This document shows positions 46,501 through 54,300 of a stretch of 64,000 nt of DNA, piece after piece. Both the position numbers and the translations under genes were made by a program. Below the pieces are notes generated by a model, which saw only the letters and a list, made by a program, of their open reading frames with translations, did not search any database and was not told the origin of the DNA. The number at the start of each line of letters is the position of its first letter. Within the stretch, counting starts at the first letter, position 1. The stretch comes from Pontibacter ruber (GTDB taxonomy: Bacteria > Bacteroidota > Bacteroidia > Cytophagales > Hymenobacteraceae). Location of the stretch: assembly GCF_023630205.1 (NCBI RefSeq), contig NZ_JALPRR010000002.1:124001-188000 (forward strand), given 5' to 3'.

Positions 46501-46894
46501 CCTGCCGTTCTTTGATAAATTCATTCAGAATAATGCGGCGCCCGTCGTTTTGGAGCAATTTGCTCAGCTGGTTGGTGTAAGTGATGTGGCGGGCATACCC
46601 TGCTTGTATCTGTTCCTCCGATCGGGCCTTTAGCTTAGGGTCGCCTGTGGAAAGGTGCCGCAGTACAGCCGTTTCGACCATATCCTCGTTGTCGTGCAGA
46701 CTGCTGATAAGCTGTAGCTTGGTAAGGGCGTCAGATACAAGGGAATTGTATTGTTGCTGCACGTGGCGGGCACCTATAAACGACAAAGCACTCACCACCA
46801 GCAGCACCGCCAGCAAGGTGGAGAAGGCCAGAACCACATACTGTTCCGTATTGCCATTGTGTGAAACAATGTTATACTTCTTCTTAAAGATCAT
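43547..46894 (-). CDS. Multi-PAS sensor histidine kinase
   Basis: Membrane sensor of 1115 residues. TM1 near 20-45, an extracytoplasmic four-helix-type sensor (50-210), TM2 near 205-228, then about five PAS/PAC domains (starts at roughly 250, 375, 505, 630 and 760), each with S-box pattern and PAC ends such as GEYHPRVVVTV. The kinase core has the H box YIVSHNLRAPIANILGLG, N box (NLVTNALKYRS), G1 SDNGLGID and G2 GKGLGLHLVK. Translation stop is adjacent to the response regulator ATG. HisKA with SHNLRAP is common in Bacteroidota; ligand and output unknown. ATG at 46894. Confidence 0.93.
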   Translation of the reverse strand: MIFKKKYNIVSHNGNTEQYVVLAFSTLLAVLLVVSALSFIGARHVQQQYNSLVSDALTKLQLISSLHDNEDMVETAVLRHLSTGDPKLKARSEEQIQAGYARHITYTNQLSKLLQNDGRRIILNEFIKERQAYHEYVQRLLERSRSSMQPKAELLNKHTLAPASYTHQRLLLQLSDSIRQTTRENGDDVFSTITTTVRNYNLLLVLAMVLTVASGVIIRRIFMQLRRDNQVLNAEIKERLKLELDLSESQRQYKMLFDNNPLPMWLFDQHSLRFLEVNEAAEKEYGFTRDEFLASSILEICPPADKERLLKRLGSSGKHDSIGGNWQHMRKDGSTFTVETRSEALPEIGEYHPRVVVTVNIEDRVQAMQMVQKSEQQLREVSSSLPGAVFQFQMDASYKYSFPFVSEGIRDLYKVTPAEVYADPTVLHKYIHPDDLKMIRKATQVSYHSLKPLVTEFRLRQPGQQKWTWVRGHGLPTLKQDSIITWNGTMIDITSQKEAQEQLIKSEANLRALLNSSPQAIYLLDKDLNLLLYNAVAENDVKTYLLKQLRIGQSILEYVDPSFAETLVENHAKAMQGNPMIYESGHGGYWYEVAYRPVHGPDNEVLAVSLSTLNISEQKQALETIKRSESQLARAQQLAHLGNWEYEIITDQLTWSDSVYDIYGVRKYEFRPTLQNTLLRIPQEERSMVLECYKRAAREQDIISIEHRILMPDGSERMVVEIGEIEFDEHGKPVRATGSVQDITKRKQNEREVLEAKNLLQSTLENIPEVIFSADQHFTITYVSPQCQELTGYSEEDFLADPTLWVQSIYEEDRHILKEQVLPALRAGKRQQFELRVVHRNQEQKWIQFRLSPMVNEDGLIYRIDGSASDITQYKMAEAKRAELTEQLLKQNQNLQQFAYIVSHNLRAPIANILGLGSIYDKERPEAPMNQRVIENLVKSARLLDSTIRDLNDILTIRSELGKVQEEVCFTTVLHHIMESLSGEVDASTVSLEHDFEDAPSVVTVRSYVHSIMLNLVTNALKYRSPDRKLRLQLRTYSVPNYICLSVSDNGLGIDLNKEKDKVFGLYKRFHPKTEGKGLGLHLVKTQAELLGGRVEIESQVNVGTTFSIYFKEKV

Positions 46895-47286
46895 GCCTGG
46901 GTGCTAAGCCTGAGAGATAAAATTACGCAAATAGTAAGATTGAAAGGATTAAGTATAAAGATAGTCTCTGCAATTAACAAGTCATATCTTAAAAATACCT
47001 TCTTTAGTTCCGTTGCTGTTTTCTCTGTCTGACCAAAATTGAACCTGATCAGAAAGGGAAAACTGTTGCTTCAGCCATACTTGCTAGCAGATACTGGTTG
47101 TTTTGTTTTTTTGTGTATAGTATTGATGGTGTGTTATTTACCCTGTTATGAAAGAGCATGGATGCCATGCCGGACAGGATAGGGGAAAATCTGTAACTCT
47201 TTCCGGTAATTCTGTAACACCCCGGGGCTGCGGATGCTGTACCTTTGTAACATAAGATTTACTTTCAGGTAAACAGGAAAGATAAA
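46895..47286. promoter_or_regulatory. Control region upstream of copA with TCTGTAAC pair
   Basis: 392 bases between divergent genes. Near copA: TCTGTAAC at 47190-47197 and 47211-47218, exactly 21 bp apart (two helical turns), then TACCTTTG at 47240-47247, a perfect TAnnTTTG -7 element. The second repeat overlaps the -33 position. Probable binding site for a copper-responsive activator, not identified here. A 35-codon ORF (47148-47255) overlaps it, with CGCC near its end; it may be chance. Confidence 0.55.
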
Positions 47287-49524
47287 ATGGAAACGACAGC
47301 GACTATAAAGAATAAAAAGAAGGCGACCTTCCCCGTAGAAGGAATGACCTGTGCCTCCTGCGCGTCGAGCATAGAAAGTATGCTGCGGACCAGGGAAGGT
47401 GTACAGGAGGCCAATGTGAATTTTGCCGGTAAAACGCTGCAGGTGGCCTATGCGCCTGACCTTGTAACCCCGGCACAACTACGCGAAACAGTACAGGAAA
47501 TCGGCTTTGACCTGCTGATCGAAAAGCAAACGGAAGAAGAACTGGAAGCGCGGCAGGCAGCTGCCTTAGCTAATCTGAAGCGGAAGACGATCGTTGCCGG
47601 CATTCTGGCTGTTCCGGTGTTTGTACTGGGCATGTTCTTCCATGATACTTTTAGCTGGGGAAACTGGGCCATGCTGCTCCTGACAGCTCCGATCCTGCTG
47701 TGGGCCGGACAGCGCTTTTTTGTAGGTGCCTGGCTGCAGGCCAAACACCTGCGCGCCAATATGGATACACTGGTGGCCCTCAGCACAGGTATCGCTTTTA
47801 TCTTCAGCGTGTTCAACACTATATACCCCGAGTTTTTCCTGAGCCGGGGCCTGATGCCGCACGTGTACTATGAGGCAGTGGCCGTGATCATTGCCTTTAT
47901 CCTGCTGGGCAAGTACCTGGAAGAAGGAGCCAAAGACAGAAGCTCAGCTGCTATTAAAAAGCTGATGGGCCTGCAGCCGAAAACGGTGCGGGTACTGCGC
48001 GAGAACGGCGAAGCCGAGATCAAAATTGAGGAAGTACAAGTGGGCGATAGGGTGCTGGTATTGCCCGGCGACCGCGTGCCGGTGGACGGCGAAGTAGCGT
48101 TGGGTGCCTCGTATGTGGATGAAAGTATGCTGAGTGGGGAGCCTTTGCCGGTGCAGAAACAGGCAGGCGACATGCTGTATGCCGGTACCATCAACCAGAA
48201 AGGCAGCCTGCAACTCATCGCCCGCAAAACCGGTGGCGAAACCATGCTGGCCCACATCATCAAAATGGTGCAGGAAGCGCAGGGCAGCAAAGCGCCCGTA
48301 CAGAAGCTGGTCGATAAAATAGCAGGTATCTTTGTGCCGGTGGTGCTGGTTATCGCGGTACTTACCCTGGTGGCTTGGTTGGTGTTTGGCGGACAAGCTT
48401 ACCTGACAGAGGCGCTGCTGTCGATGATCTCGGTGCTGGTGATTGCCTGCCCGTGTGCGCTGGGATTGGCTACGCCAACGGCCATCATGGTGGGAGTAGG
48501 CCGTGGCGCTGAGAGCGGCATTCTGATAAAAGATGCCGAAAGCCTGGAGCACGCACACCGTGTCAATGCCGTGATCCTGGATAAAACAGGTACCATCACG
48601 GCCGGCAAGCCAGCTGTTACGGACGTAGTTTGGGTAACGGCAGCCACCGACAGAGAGCACCTGGAGCAATTGTTCTTCTCCATGGAGGGGCAGTCAGAAC
48701 ACCCGATTGCGCAGGCGATTTATACGTTCTACCGCGAGGCAGGTGTCAAGTCGGTGCAGCCGGCGTACTTCAACAGCCTGACCGGTTTAGGCATTGAGGC
48801 GGAGTTTGCAGGCGAGCGCTACCTGGCCGGAAATGAAAAGCTGCTGCGCCAGCACAACGTAACCCTACCTGCCGAGTTAGTAGAAGCAGCCCAACAACTG
48901 CAGCAGGACGCGAAAACAGTGATCTTCTTCAGCAATGCGGAGCAGGCGCTGGCGGTATTCGCAGTAAGCGATCCGATCAAACCGACTGCTGCTGAAGGTA
49001 TAAAAGCCATGCAGGAGGCCGGCCTGGAAGTATACATGCTGACAGGCGACAATGCCCAAACCGCCGCCGCTGTAGCGCGTCAGGTAGGGGTAAACCACTA
49101 CCAGGCAGAACTGCTGCCACAGGATAAGGCTACCTTTGTGAAGCAATTGCAGGCCGAGGGCAAATCGGTAGCGATGGTGGGAGACGGTATAAACGACGCG
49201 CAGGCGCTTGCTACCGCCGATGTAAGTATAGCCATGGGCCAGGGCACGGATGTGGCGATGGATGTGGCCGGTATCACGCTCATGCGCTCCGACCTGACGC
49301 AGGTAGCAACAGCAGTGCGCTTGTCGCGGGCTACCGTGCAGACGATCCGCCAGAACCTGTTCTGGGCCTTCTTTTACAACGTGATCTGTATTCCGGTAGC
49401 CGCCGGTCTGCTGTATCCGTTCACGGGCTTCCTGCTCAATCCAATGATTGCCGGCGCCGCCATGGCTTTGAGCTCGGTATCGGTGGTAAGCAACAGCCTA
49501 CGCCTGAGAGGCCGCAAACTATAA
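47287..49524 (+). CDS. copA: Copper-translocating P1B-type ATPase
   Basis: Copper exporter of 745 residues. N-terminal HMA domain (5-75) with GMTCASC (Cys22, Cys25); membrane helices MA-MB then M1-M6; actuator loop with LSGEPLPV; CPC metal-site motif (Cys388, Pro389, Cys390); DKTGT with Asp432; HP motif SEHPIA; hinge GDGINDAQAL. Complete and of normal length. Exports Cu(I) from the cytoplasm. ATG at 47287. The HMA chaperone gene follows by 37 bases and is probably in the same operon; the promoter is described at 46895-47286. Confidence 0.97.
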   Translation: METTATIKNKKKATFPVEGMTCASCASSIESMLRTREGVQEANVNFAGKTLQVAYAPDLVTPAQLRETVQEIGFDLLIEKQTEEELEARQAAALANLKRKTIVAGILAVPVFVLGMFFHDTFSWGNWAMLLLTAPILLWAGQRFFVGAWLQAKHLRANMDTLVALSTGIAFIFSVFNTIYPEFFLSRGLMPHVYYEAVAVIIAFILLGKYLEEGAKDRSSAAIKKLMGLQPKTVRVLRENGEAEIKIEEVQVGDRVLVLPGDRVPVDGEVALGASYVDESMLSGEPLPVQKQAGDMLYAGTINQKGSLQLIARKTGGETMLAHIIKMVQEAQGSKAPVQKLVDKIAGIFVPVVLVIAVLTLVAWLVFGGQAYLTEALLSMISVLVIACPCALGLATPTAIMVGVGRGAESGILIKDAESLEHAHRVNAVILDKTGTITAGKPAVTDVVWVTAATDREHLEQLFFSMEGQSEHPIAQAIYTFYREAGVKSVQPAYFNSLTGLGIEAEFAGERYLAGNEKLLRQHNVTLPAELVEAAQQLQQDAKTVIFFSNAEQALAVFAVSDPIKPTAAEGIKAMQEAGLEVYMLTGDNAQTAAAVARQVGVNHYQAELLPQDKATFVKQLQAEGKSVAMVGDGINDAQALATADVSIAMGQGTDVAMDVAGITLMRSDLTQVATAVRLSRATVQTIRQNLFWAFFYNVICIPVAAGLLYPFTGFLLNPMIAGAAMALSSVSVVSNSLRLRGRKL

Positions 49525-49561
49525 AGTATAAAATGTGTTTAGTTAATTAATTATGTTAAAT

Positions 49562-49771
49562 ATGAAAACCTATAAATTTAAAACAACCATCAACTGCGGA
49601 AGCTGCGTGCGTGCCGTAACGCCTCACCTGAACAACCTGGCAGGGGTAGAAGAGTGGAAAGTAGATACTGAGAATCCGAACAAGGTGCTGGAGGTGTCTA
49701 CCGAATCATTGGACGCGCAAACCATCAGAAGCACCGTAGAGAAAGCGGGCTTCAAAGCAGAGCAGTTGTAA
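49562..49771 (+). CDS. Heavy-metal-associated (CopZ-like) chaperone
   Basis: 69 residues forming a single ferredoxin-like HMA domain: TYKFKTTINCGSCVRAVTPHL with CxxC (Cys12, Cys15 approximately), then VEEWKVDTENPNKVLEV and IRSTVEKAGFKAEQL. Lacks the usual Met before the first Cys (INCGSC), which is common in Bacteroidota. Presumably delivers Cu(I) to CopA, encoded just upstream. Start at 49562; an in-frame ATG three codons earlier is possible. Confidence 0.9.
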   Translation: MKTYKFKTTINCGSCVRAVTPHLNNLAGVEEWKVDTENPNKVLEVSTESLDAQTIRSTVEKAGFKAEQL

Positions 49772-49798
49772 AATAAATCTGATATAAGTGTGCAGGAG

Positions 49799-49829
49799 GG
49801 CAGGTTGACTGATGTCAGCCTGCCTTTTT
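49799..49829 (+). terminator. Terminator of the copA operon
   Basis: 11-bp stem with one G:T pair (49799-49809 with 49814-49824), loop TGAT, then TTTTTG. It ends just before the stop codon of the convergent TMEM220 pseudogene. Confidence 0.82.
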
Positions 49830-49830
49830 G

Positions 49831-50187
49831 TTAAAGAAAAGTATGGATCCTCTTAGAAGGTTTATCAGACAAAGCAAAGCCAGCCATTGACGCACTGACT
49901 ATTCCCAGGCCCAGCGACTCCCGGGCTTCTTCAATGTTTTTAATATTACCTCTGCCTACTGTTAGCCCCTCATACTTTGCCTGCCATTGTTACACAGCTC
50001 CGGCGGCAGCTACAACGCAGGCAATAATTAAAAGTGGTCGACTAGCTTTACCATAAGCTGCCAGAAAGCAAAACGCTGCTGCAATCAGGTAAACAGCCAC
50101 CCAAACTGCTGCGTCTGGGTCATTGTATTGCAGGGCGGCAAACACAATAAAGCAGAGGCCAAGTATAAAACCGATCACTCGTTTCAT
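49831..50187 (-). pseudogene. TMEM220-family membrane protein interrupted by an in-frame TAA
   Basis: Reading from ATG 50187: MKRVIGFILGLCFIVFAALQ YNDPDAAVW... is the N-terminal pattern of the TMEM220 family. At codon 66 (49990-49992) there is TAA. The same frame continues without a shift for another 52 codons to a stop at 49831: QWQAKYEGLTVGRGNIKNIEEARESLGLGIV..., and IEEARESLGLGI is the conserved C-terminal TMEM220 motif. So the full family length (about 118 residues) is intact except for one nonsense codon. Homologues as recalled have Tyr there (..GAVYQW..), so a single TAT/TAC to TAA change is the simplest explanation. The 65-residue N-terminal part might still be made. Confidence 0.8.
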
Positions 50188-50279
50188 AAAATATCTATTG
50201 TTTATTATAGATATAGTTATACTTTAATTAAACAGTTATGGTTGTGGCTATGCGTTGAGAATCAGCCACAAATAAAAAA

Positions 50280-50296
50280 GGCAGCTAGAAGCTGCC
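50280..50296 (-). terminator. Terminator of the PorP/SprF gene
   Basis: 7-bp perfect stem (50280-50286 with 50290-50296), loop AGA; on the minus strand followed by TTTTTTATTTG. Confidence 0.8.
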
Positions 50297-50344
50297 CCTT
50301 TGATATAACATTCAACACAAAACTATACTTTACTATTTTAAACA

Positions 50345-51355
50345 TTACCAGGCCCATTGCGGGCAAAGTACTCTGCTCGTATTCCGTAATTTGAAACCCA
50401 ATACTACCTCGTGGCTGCCGGCGTTGCTGGTGCCCAGTGGCGAGGTGCCCGCGTCATAGGCGTAAGCTACATCCAGTAAATGACTCACGTTCAATCCTGC
50501 CATCGCCGAAAGCGACTCTTTGTGACGGTATGACATGCCCACCCACAACCTGTTTGCATAAATAGCCTTTACCGATGCATCTACCGAAACCGGGCTGGGT
50601 TGGGCCATTTTCACCATCACTGATGGAATAACCGCCATTTCCGGTGCCACATCGATGCGGTAGCCACCTGTTACGAAGTAGTGTTTCTGCAGGCTTCCCT
50701 CGTTATCGTCGCCGCTGCCGGTTGTGATCAGCTCGCGTTTGCTTGGCACCAGCTGTGCACCAGCCACACCAACATAAAACTGCTGCGAGTACAGCCAAAG
50801 TCCCATGTTCAAGTCAAACTTCAGCTCGTTTACACGTCCATCCATCAGTGCCGGATCGTTCTTGTCGATCACCCGGATAGAAGTAGGATCCAGGCTATAC
50901 TGGATCAGGCCGGGAGCCACACCGGCCGAAAGGCGCAGCGTACGGCTAAGCGGCTGGTGGTAGGCATAGTTGAAGCTCACGCTGCTACGCTTCAAAGGAC
51001 CTGTCCTGGTTGTCATGGCCGAAGCGCCGATGCCGTGGTGTGGCCGCACGCGGCGGTGCACGTTCTTTTTCGTAGGGGTTTCCTTGGCCGGCTTGCCTGC
51101 ATAACCATACCTTACCGGTGTCACATCCTTCATAACAGGCATGTGGAAGGTGAGGTAATAAGACTGCGGCGCACCCTCCAGCCCCGACCACTGGTGCCGG
51201 GTACCCAGCTTCAGGTCACCGTAGTCCTCGATGCCTGCAATGGCAGGGTTCAGGAGGTAGTTGTTGAGCGTGTACTGCGAGTACTGCGGCTTCTGCTGGG
51301 CCAGTGCCTGACCGGCCAGTAGCAGCACAAAAACAAAGGCTAAAAGTTTTTGCAT
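50345..51355 (-). CDS. PorP/SprF family type IX secretion membrane protein
   Basis: Outer-membrane barrel of 336 residues; signal peptide MQKLLAFVFVLLLAGQALA. Family pattern: QKPQYSQYTLNNYLLNPAIAGIEDYGDLKLGTRHQWSGLEGAPQ near the start (QYxxYxxNxxxxNPAxAG), repeated SVSFNYAYHQPLSRTLRLSAGVAPG strands, and a last MAGLNVSHLLDVAYAYDAGTSPLG segment. PorP/SprF proteins bind and help export specific giant T9SS cargo encoded next to them. Here the start is 6 bases after the stop of the 2180-residue adhesin gene, so both are co-transcribed. ATG at 51355. Confidence 0.95.
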   Translation of the reverse strand: MQKLLAFVFVLLLAGQALAQQKPQYSQYTLNNYLLNPAIAGIEDYGDLKLGTRHQWSGLEGAPQSYYLTFHMPVMKDVTPVRYGYAGKPAKETPTKKNVHRRVRPHHGIGASAMTTRTGPLKRSSVSFNYAYHQPLSRTLRLSAGVAPGLIQYSLDPTSIRVIDKNDPALMDGRVNELKFDLNMGLWLYSQQFYVGVAGAQLVPSKRELITTGSGDDNEGSLQKHYFVTGGYRIDVAPEMAVIPSVMVKMAQPSPVSVDASVKAIYANRLWVGMSYRHKESLSAMAGLNVSHLLDVAYAYDAGTSPLGTSNAGSHEVVLGFKLRNTSRVLCPQWAW

Positions 51356-51361
51356 AGACGG

Positions 51362-54300
51362 TTATTTAACAATGGTGACGCTTCCTGTCAGCGGCTTTTC
51401 TGTTTTATCTAAATGAATGATGTAGTAGTATGTAGCCAATGGCAGTTCCTGCCCGTTCTGGCGTCCGTCCCATGGAGCCTTGTAGCCTTGCGAGCTGAAT
51501 ACCTCGTTGCCCCACTGGTTGAATACCTGCACTTTGCAGTTCGGGTAGCTTTCCAGGTTCAGGATCTCCCAGGTATCGTTCACACCGTCGCGGTTCGGGG
51601 TAAAGGTGTTCGGTACAAACACATGCTCCAGCACCGTTACCGTCACCTGGTCGGTGAACACGCAGCCTGTTTCCGTGGTCACGGTTACCGTATAGGTGGT
51701 GGTCTTCTCCGGCTTTACCAGCGGGTTAGCCACGTTGGCATCGCTCATACCCACAGCCGGTGACCAGGAGTAGCTCATGCCGCCGCTTGCCTCCAGCGTG
51801 GTGCTTCTGCCCCGGATGATGGTCACGTCTTCGCCGGCATTGGCGCTTGGAGCTGTAACCGTTACCGTTACCGCTTTGCGCTCGCTGGCACAGGATAAGG
51901 ATACTTCCTGCACATAATAAGTAGTGGTACTGATCAGGATTGGTGTGGTGAAGCTGTCGCCCACTTTTACCGGATTGCCGCCTGTTGCTGACGTATACCA
52001 CTCGAGCCTGCCGCCTTTTCCGGTGGCGGTAAGGGTGGTGCTGGTGCCGGAGCAGATGGTGATACCTTTGGCAATCGGTGATGCTGGCAATGGCGTGATG
52101 GTAACGGCTACTACTTCGCTTACCAGCCTGTCGCAGGACTCAGATGTTACCACACGGCGGAACCAGGTGGTTTGCGTCAGGGTGCCCGGGCTGTAGTGCT
52201 GCTGGTTAGAGGCACCTGCTGCTGTCATAAAACCTTTGTCCGGCCCAGCCGTGCTGCTCTCCCACAAATACGTATAGTTGCCGCTGCCGCCGGTTGGCAG
52301 GGTACCTGTCAGGGTAGTAGGGGCAGTGCCGTAGCAGATGGTCTGGCTGGTGCTGATCTTGTTGTTGGCCATCGGCGGCTTCACTGTAATCAGTACTGCT
52401 GCGCTGGTATCCGGATTAGGACCTGAAACCACCACACGACGGAACCATGTTGACTGCGTGAGGGCAGCCGGGCTGTAGTTCTGGCCGCTGCTGTTGCCAG
52501 GCGCCGTTACAAAACCAGTGTTCGGGCCTTTGGTGCTGGCAATCCACAAGTATAAATTATCGCCATCGCCGCCTTTTGGCACCGAACCGTTCAGCGGAGC
52601 CGGTTTGTTGCCCGCGCAGATGGTTTGGTCGGCATAGATATTATTGTTCGTAATGCCCAGGATCACATCGATTAGCACCGGCTCGGAAACCTGCTCGCAA
52701 CCACCGGAGAACACGCGGCGACGAAACCACATCGGCTCCTGCAGCGGCTGTGGGCTGTAGTTGCGGCCATTGTTCAGGCCAGCGGCTGGCTGGTAATTGC
52801 CGTCCTTGGTCTTGCTGCTTTCCCAGGCATATGTATAGCTGTTCGGGCCGGCGCCTCCAGTTGGCAGGGTGCCGGTGAGCGGAGCCGGTGTCTGGCCGGC
52901 ATAGATGCTCTGCTTCAGGCCGATGCTGTTGTTGGCAATGGCCGGCGAAACCGTGATGGTTACCACATTTGATACCTGCGAGCAGGCGCCTGATGTTACT
53001 ACGCGACGGTACTGGGTAGTCGAGGTCAGTACACCTGGTGTCAGACTTGCAGAAGTGGCGTTGCTGATCTTGCGGAACACGCCGTCAGCACCTGCTGCTT
53101 CCCAGTAGAAAGTATACTTGGTGCCATCGCCGCCTGTCGGAGTTGAGCTGGTTATGGTAGCAGGTGCATTGCCGGTACAGATGGTCTGGTCGGAGGAGAT
53201 GGTGTTGTTGGCAATTACCGGGTTTACCACCACACGCACTGGCTCGGACATGTTAAAGCACTCGCCGGCTGTTACCTTGCGGCGGAACCATGTGGTCTGT
53301 GTCAGCGCGCCCGGCTGGTAATTCATGCCGTTGTTTACGCCTGCTGCCGGTTCAAAATCGCGGCCGGAGCCTTCGGTACGGCTTTCCCACAGGTATACTG
53401 GCTGGTCGTTGCCGCCGGCAGGGCGTGCCGCCAGCAGCTGCGCCGGTTGCTCCCCTGCACAAAAGGTCTGCTCTTTCGTGGTGATGGTGTTGTTCGTGAT
53501 AGCAGGTTGCACCACCACTTTAATGGCCATACTTACCGACTGCGCGCAAGGAGCGGAGTACACGGTACGTCTGTACCAGGTGGTGGTGCTAAGCGCAGCA
53601 GGAGCAGTATAATCCTTTTGGTTGTTCGTGCCGGCAGCTGAAGTATAGTTCACGCCGTCTGTGCTGCTTTCCCACAGGTAGGTATAAGAGCCTTGGCCGC
53701 TGCCACCTGCCGGAGCTGCCCCCGTAATCGTGTTCGGTACATCGCCTGCGCAGATGGTTGCCTTGGCAAGTATAAGCGTGTTGTTGCTGATGGCAGGCAA
53801 TACTTCCACCTTCACCGCTGCACTTATACTTTCAGCACATGGACCGGAAGTTACCGCTCTTCTGAACCAGGTTGGCTTATCCAGCGCGCCCGGCTGGTAA
53901 GAAATACCTGTTGCGCCTGCTACAGGGCTAAATCCTGTCTCCGGACCTTTCTCACTGCTTTCCCAACGGTACGTATAAGTACCACTGCCATTTTCCGGCT
54001 GAGAACCAGTAATTAAGGCTGGCTGCTGACCGGCACAAACCGGGGCAGTGACGGTGGTAATGGAGTTGCTGCTGATGTTCTTGTTAACCGTTACCACAAC
54101 GGCCTTGCGCTCGCTGCTGCCGCAACCGTTTACGTTCACCGCCTCCACATAATAAGTAGTAGTGGCATGGAGCGCAGGAGTCTTAAAGCTATAGCCTTCG
54201 TACAGGTGCGTATCGGCTGTGGCCGAAGCATACCAGCGGAAGGTGTTGGTCGAGTTGCTGTTCACGGTATGCGTGGCAGGGCTGCCTTCGCAAACCGTAA

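Noticed and set aside
49990..50187. 65-residue protein as a complete short gene
   Set aside because: The frame continues past the stop with the family's conserved C-terminal motif, so it is better described as an interrupted TMEM220 gene.
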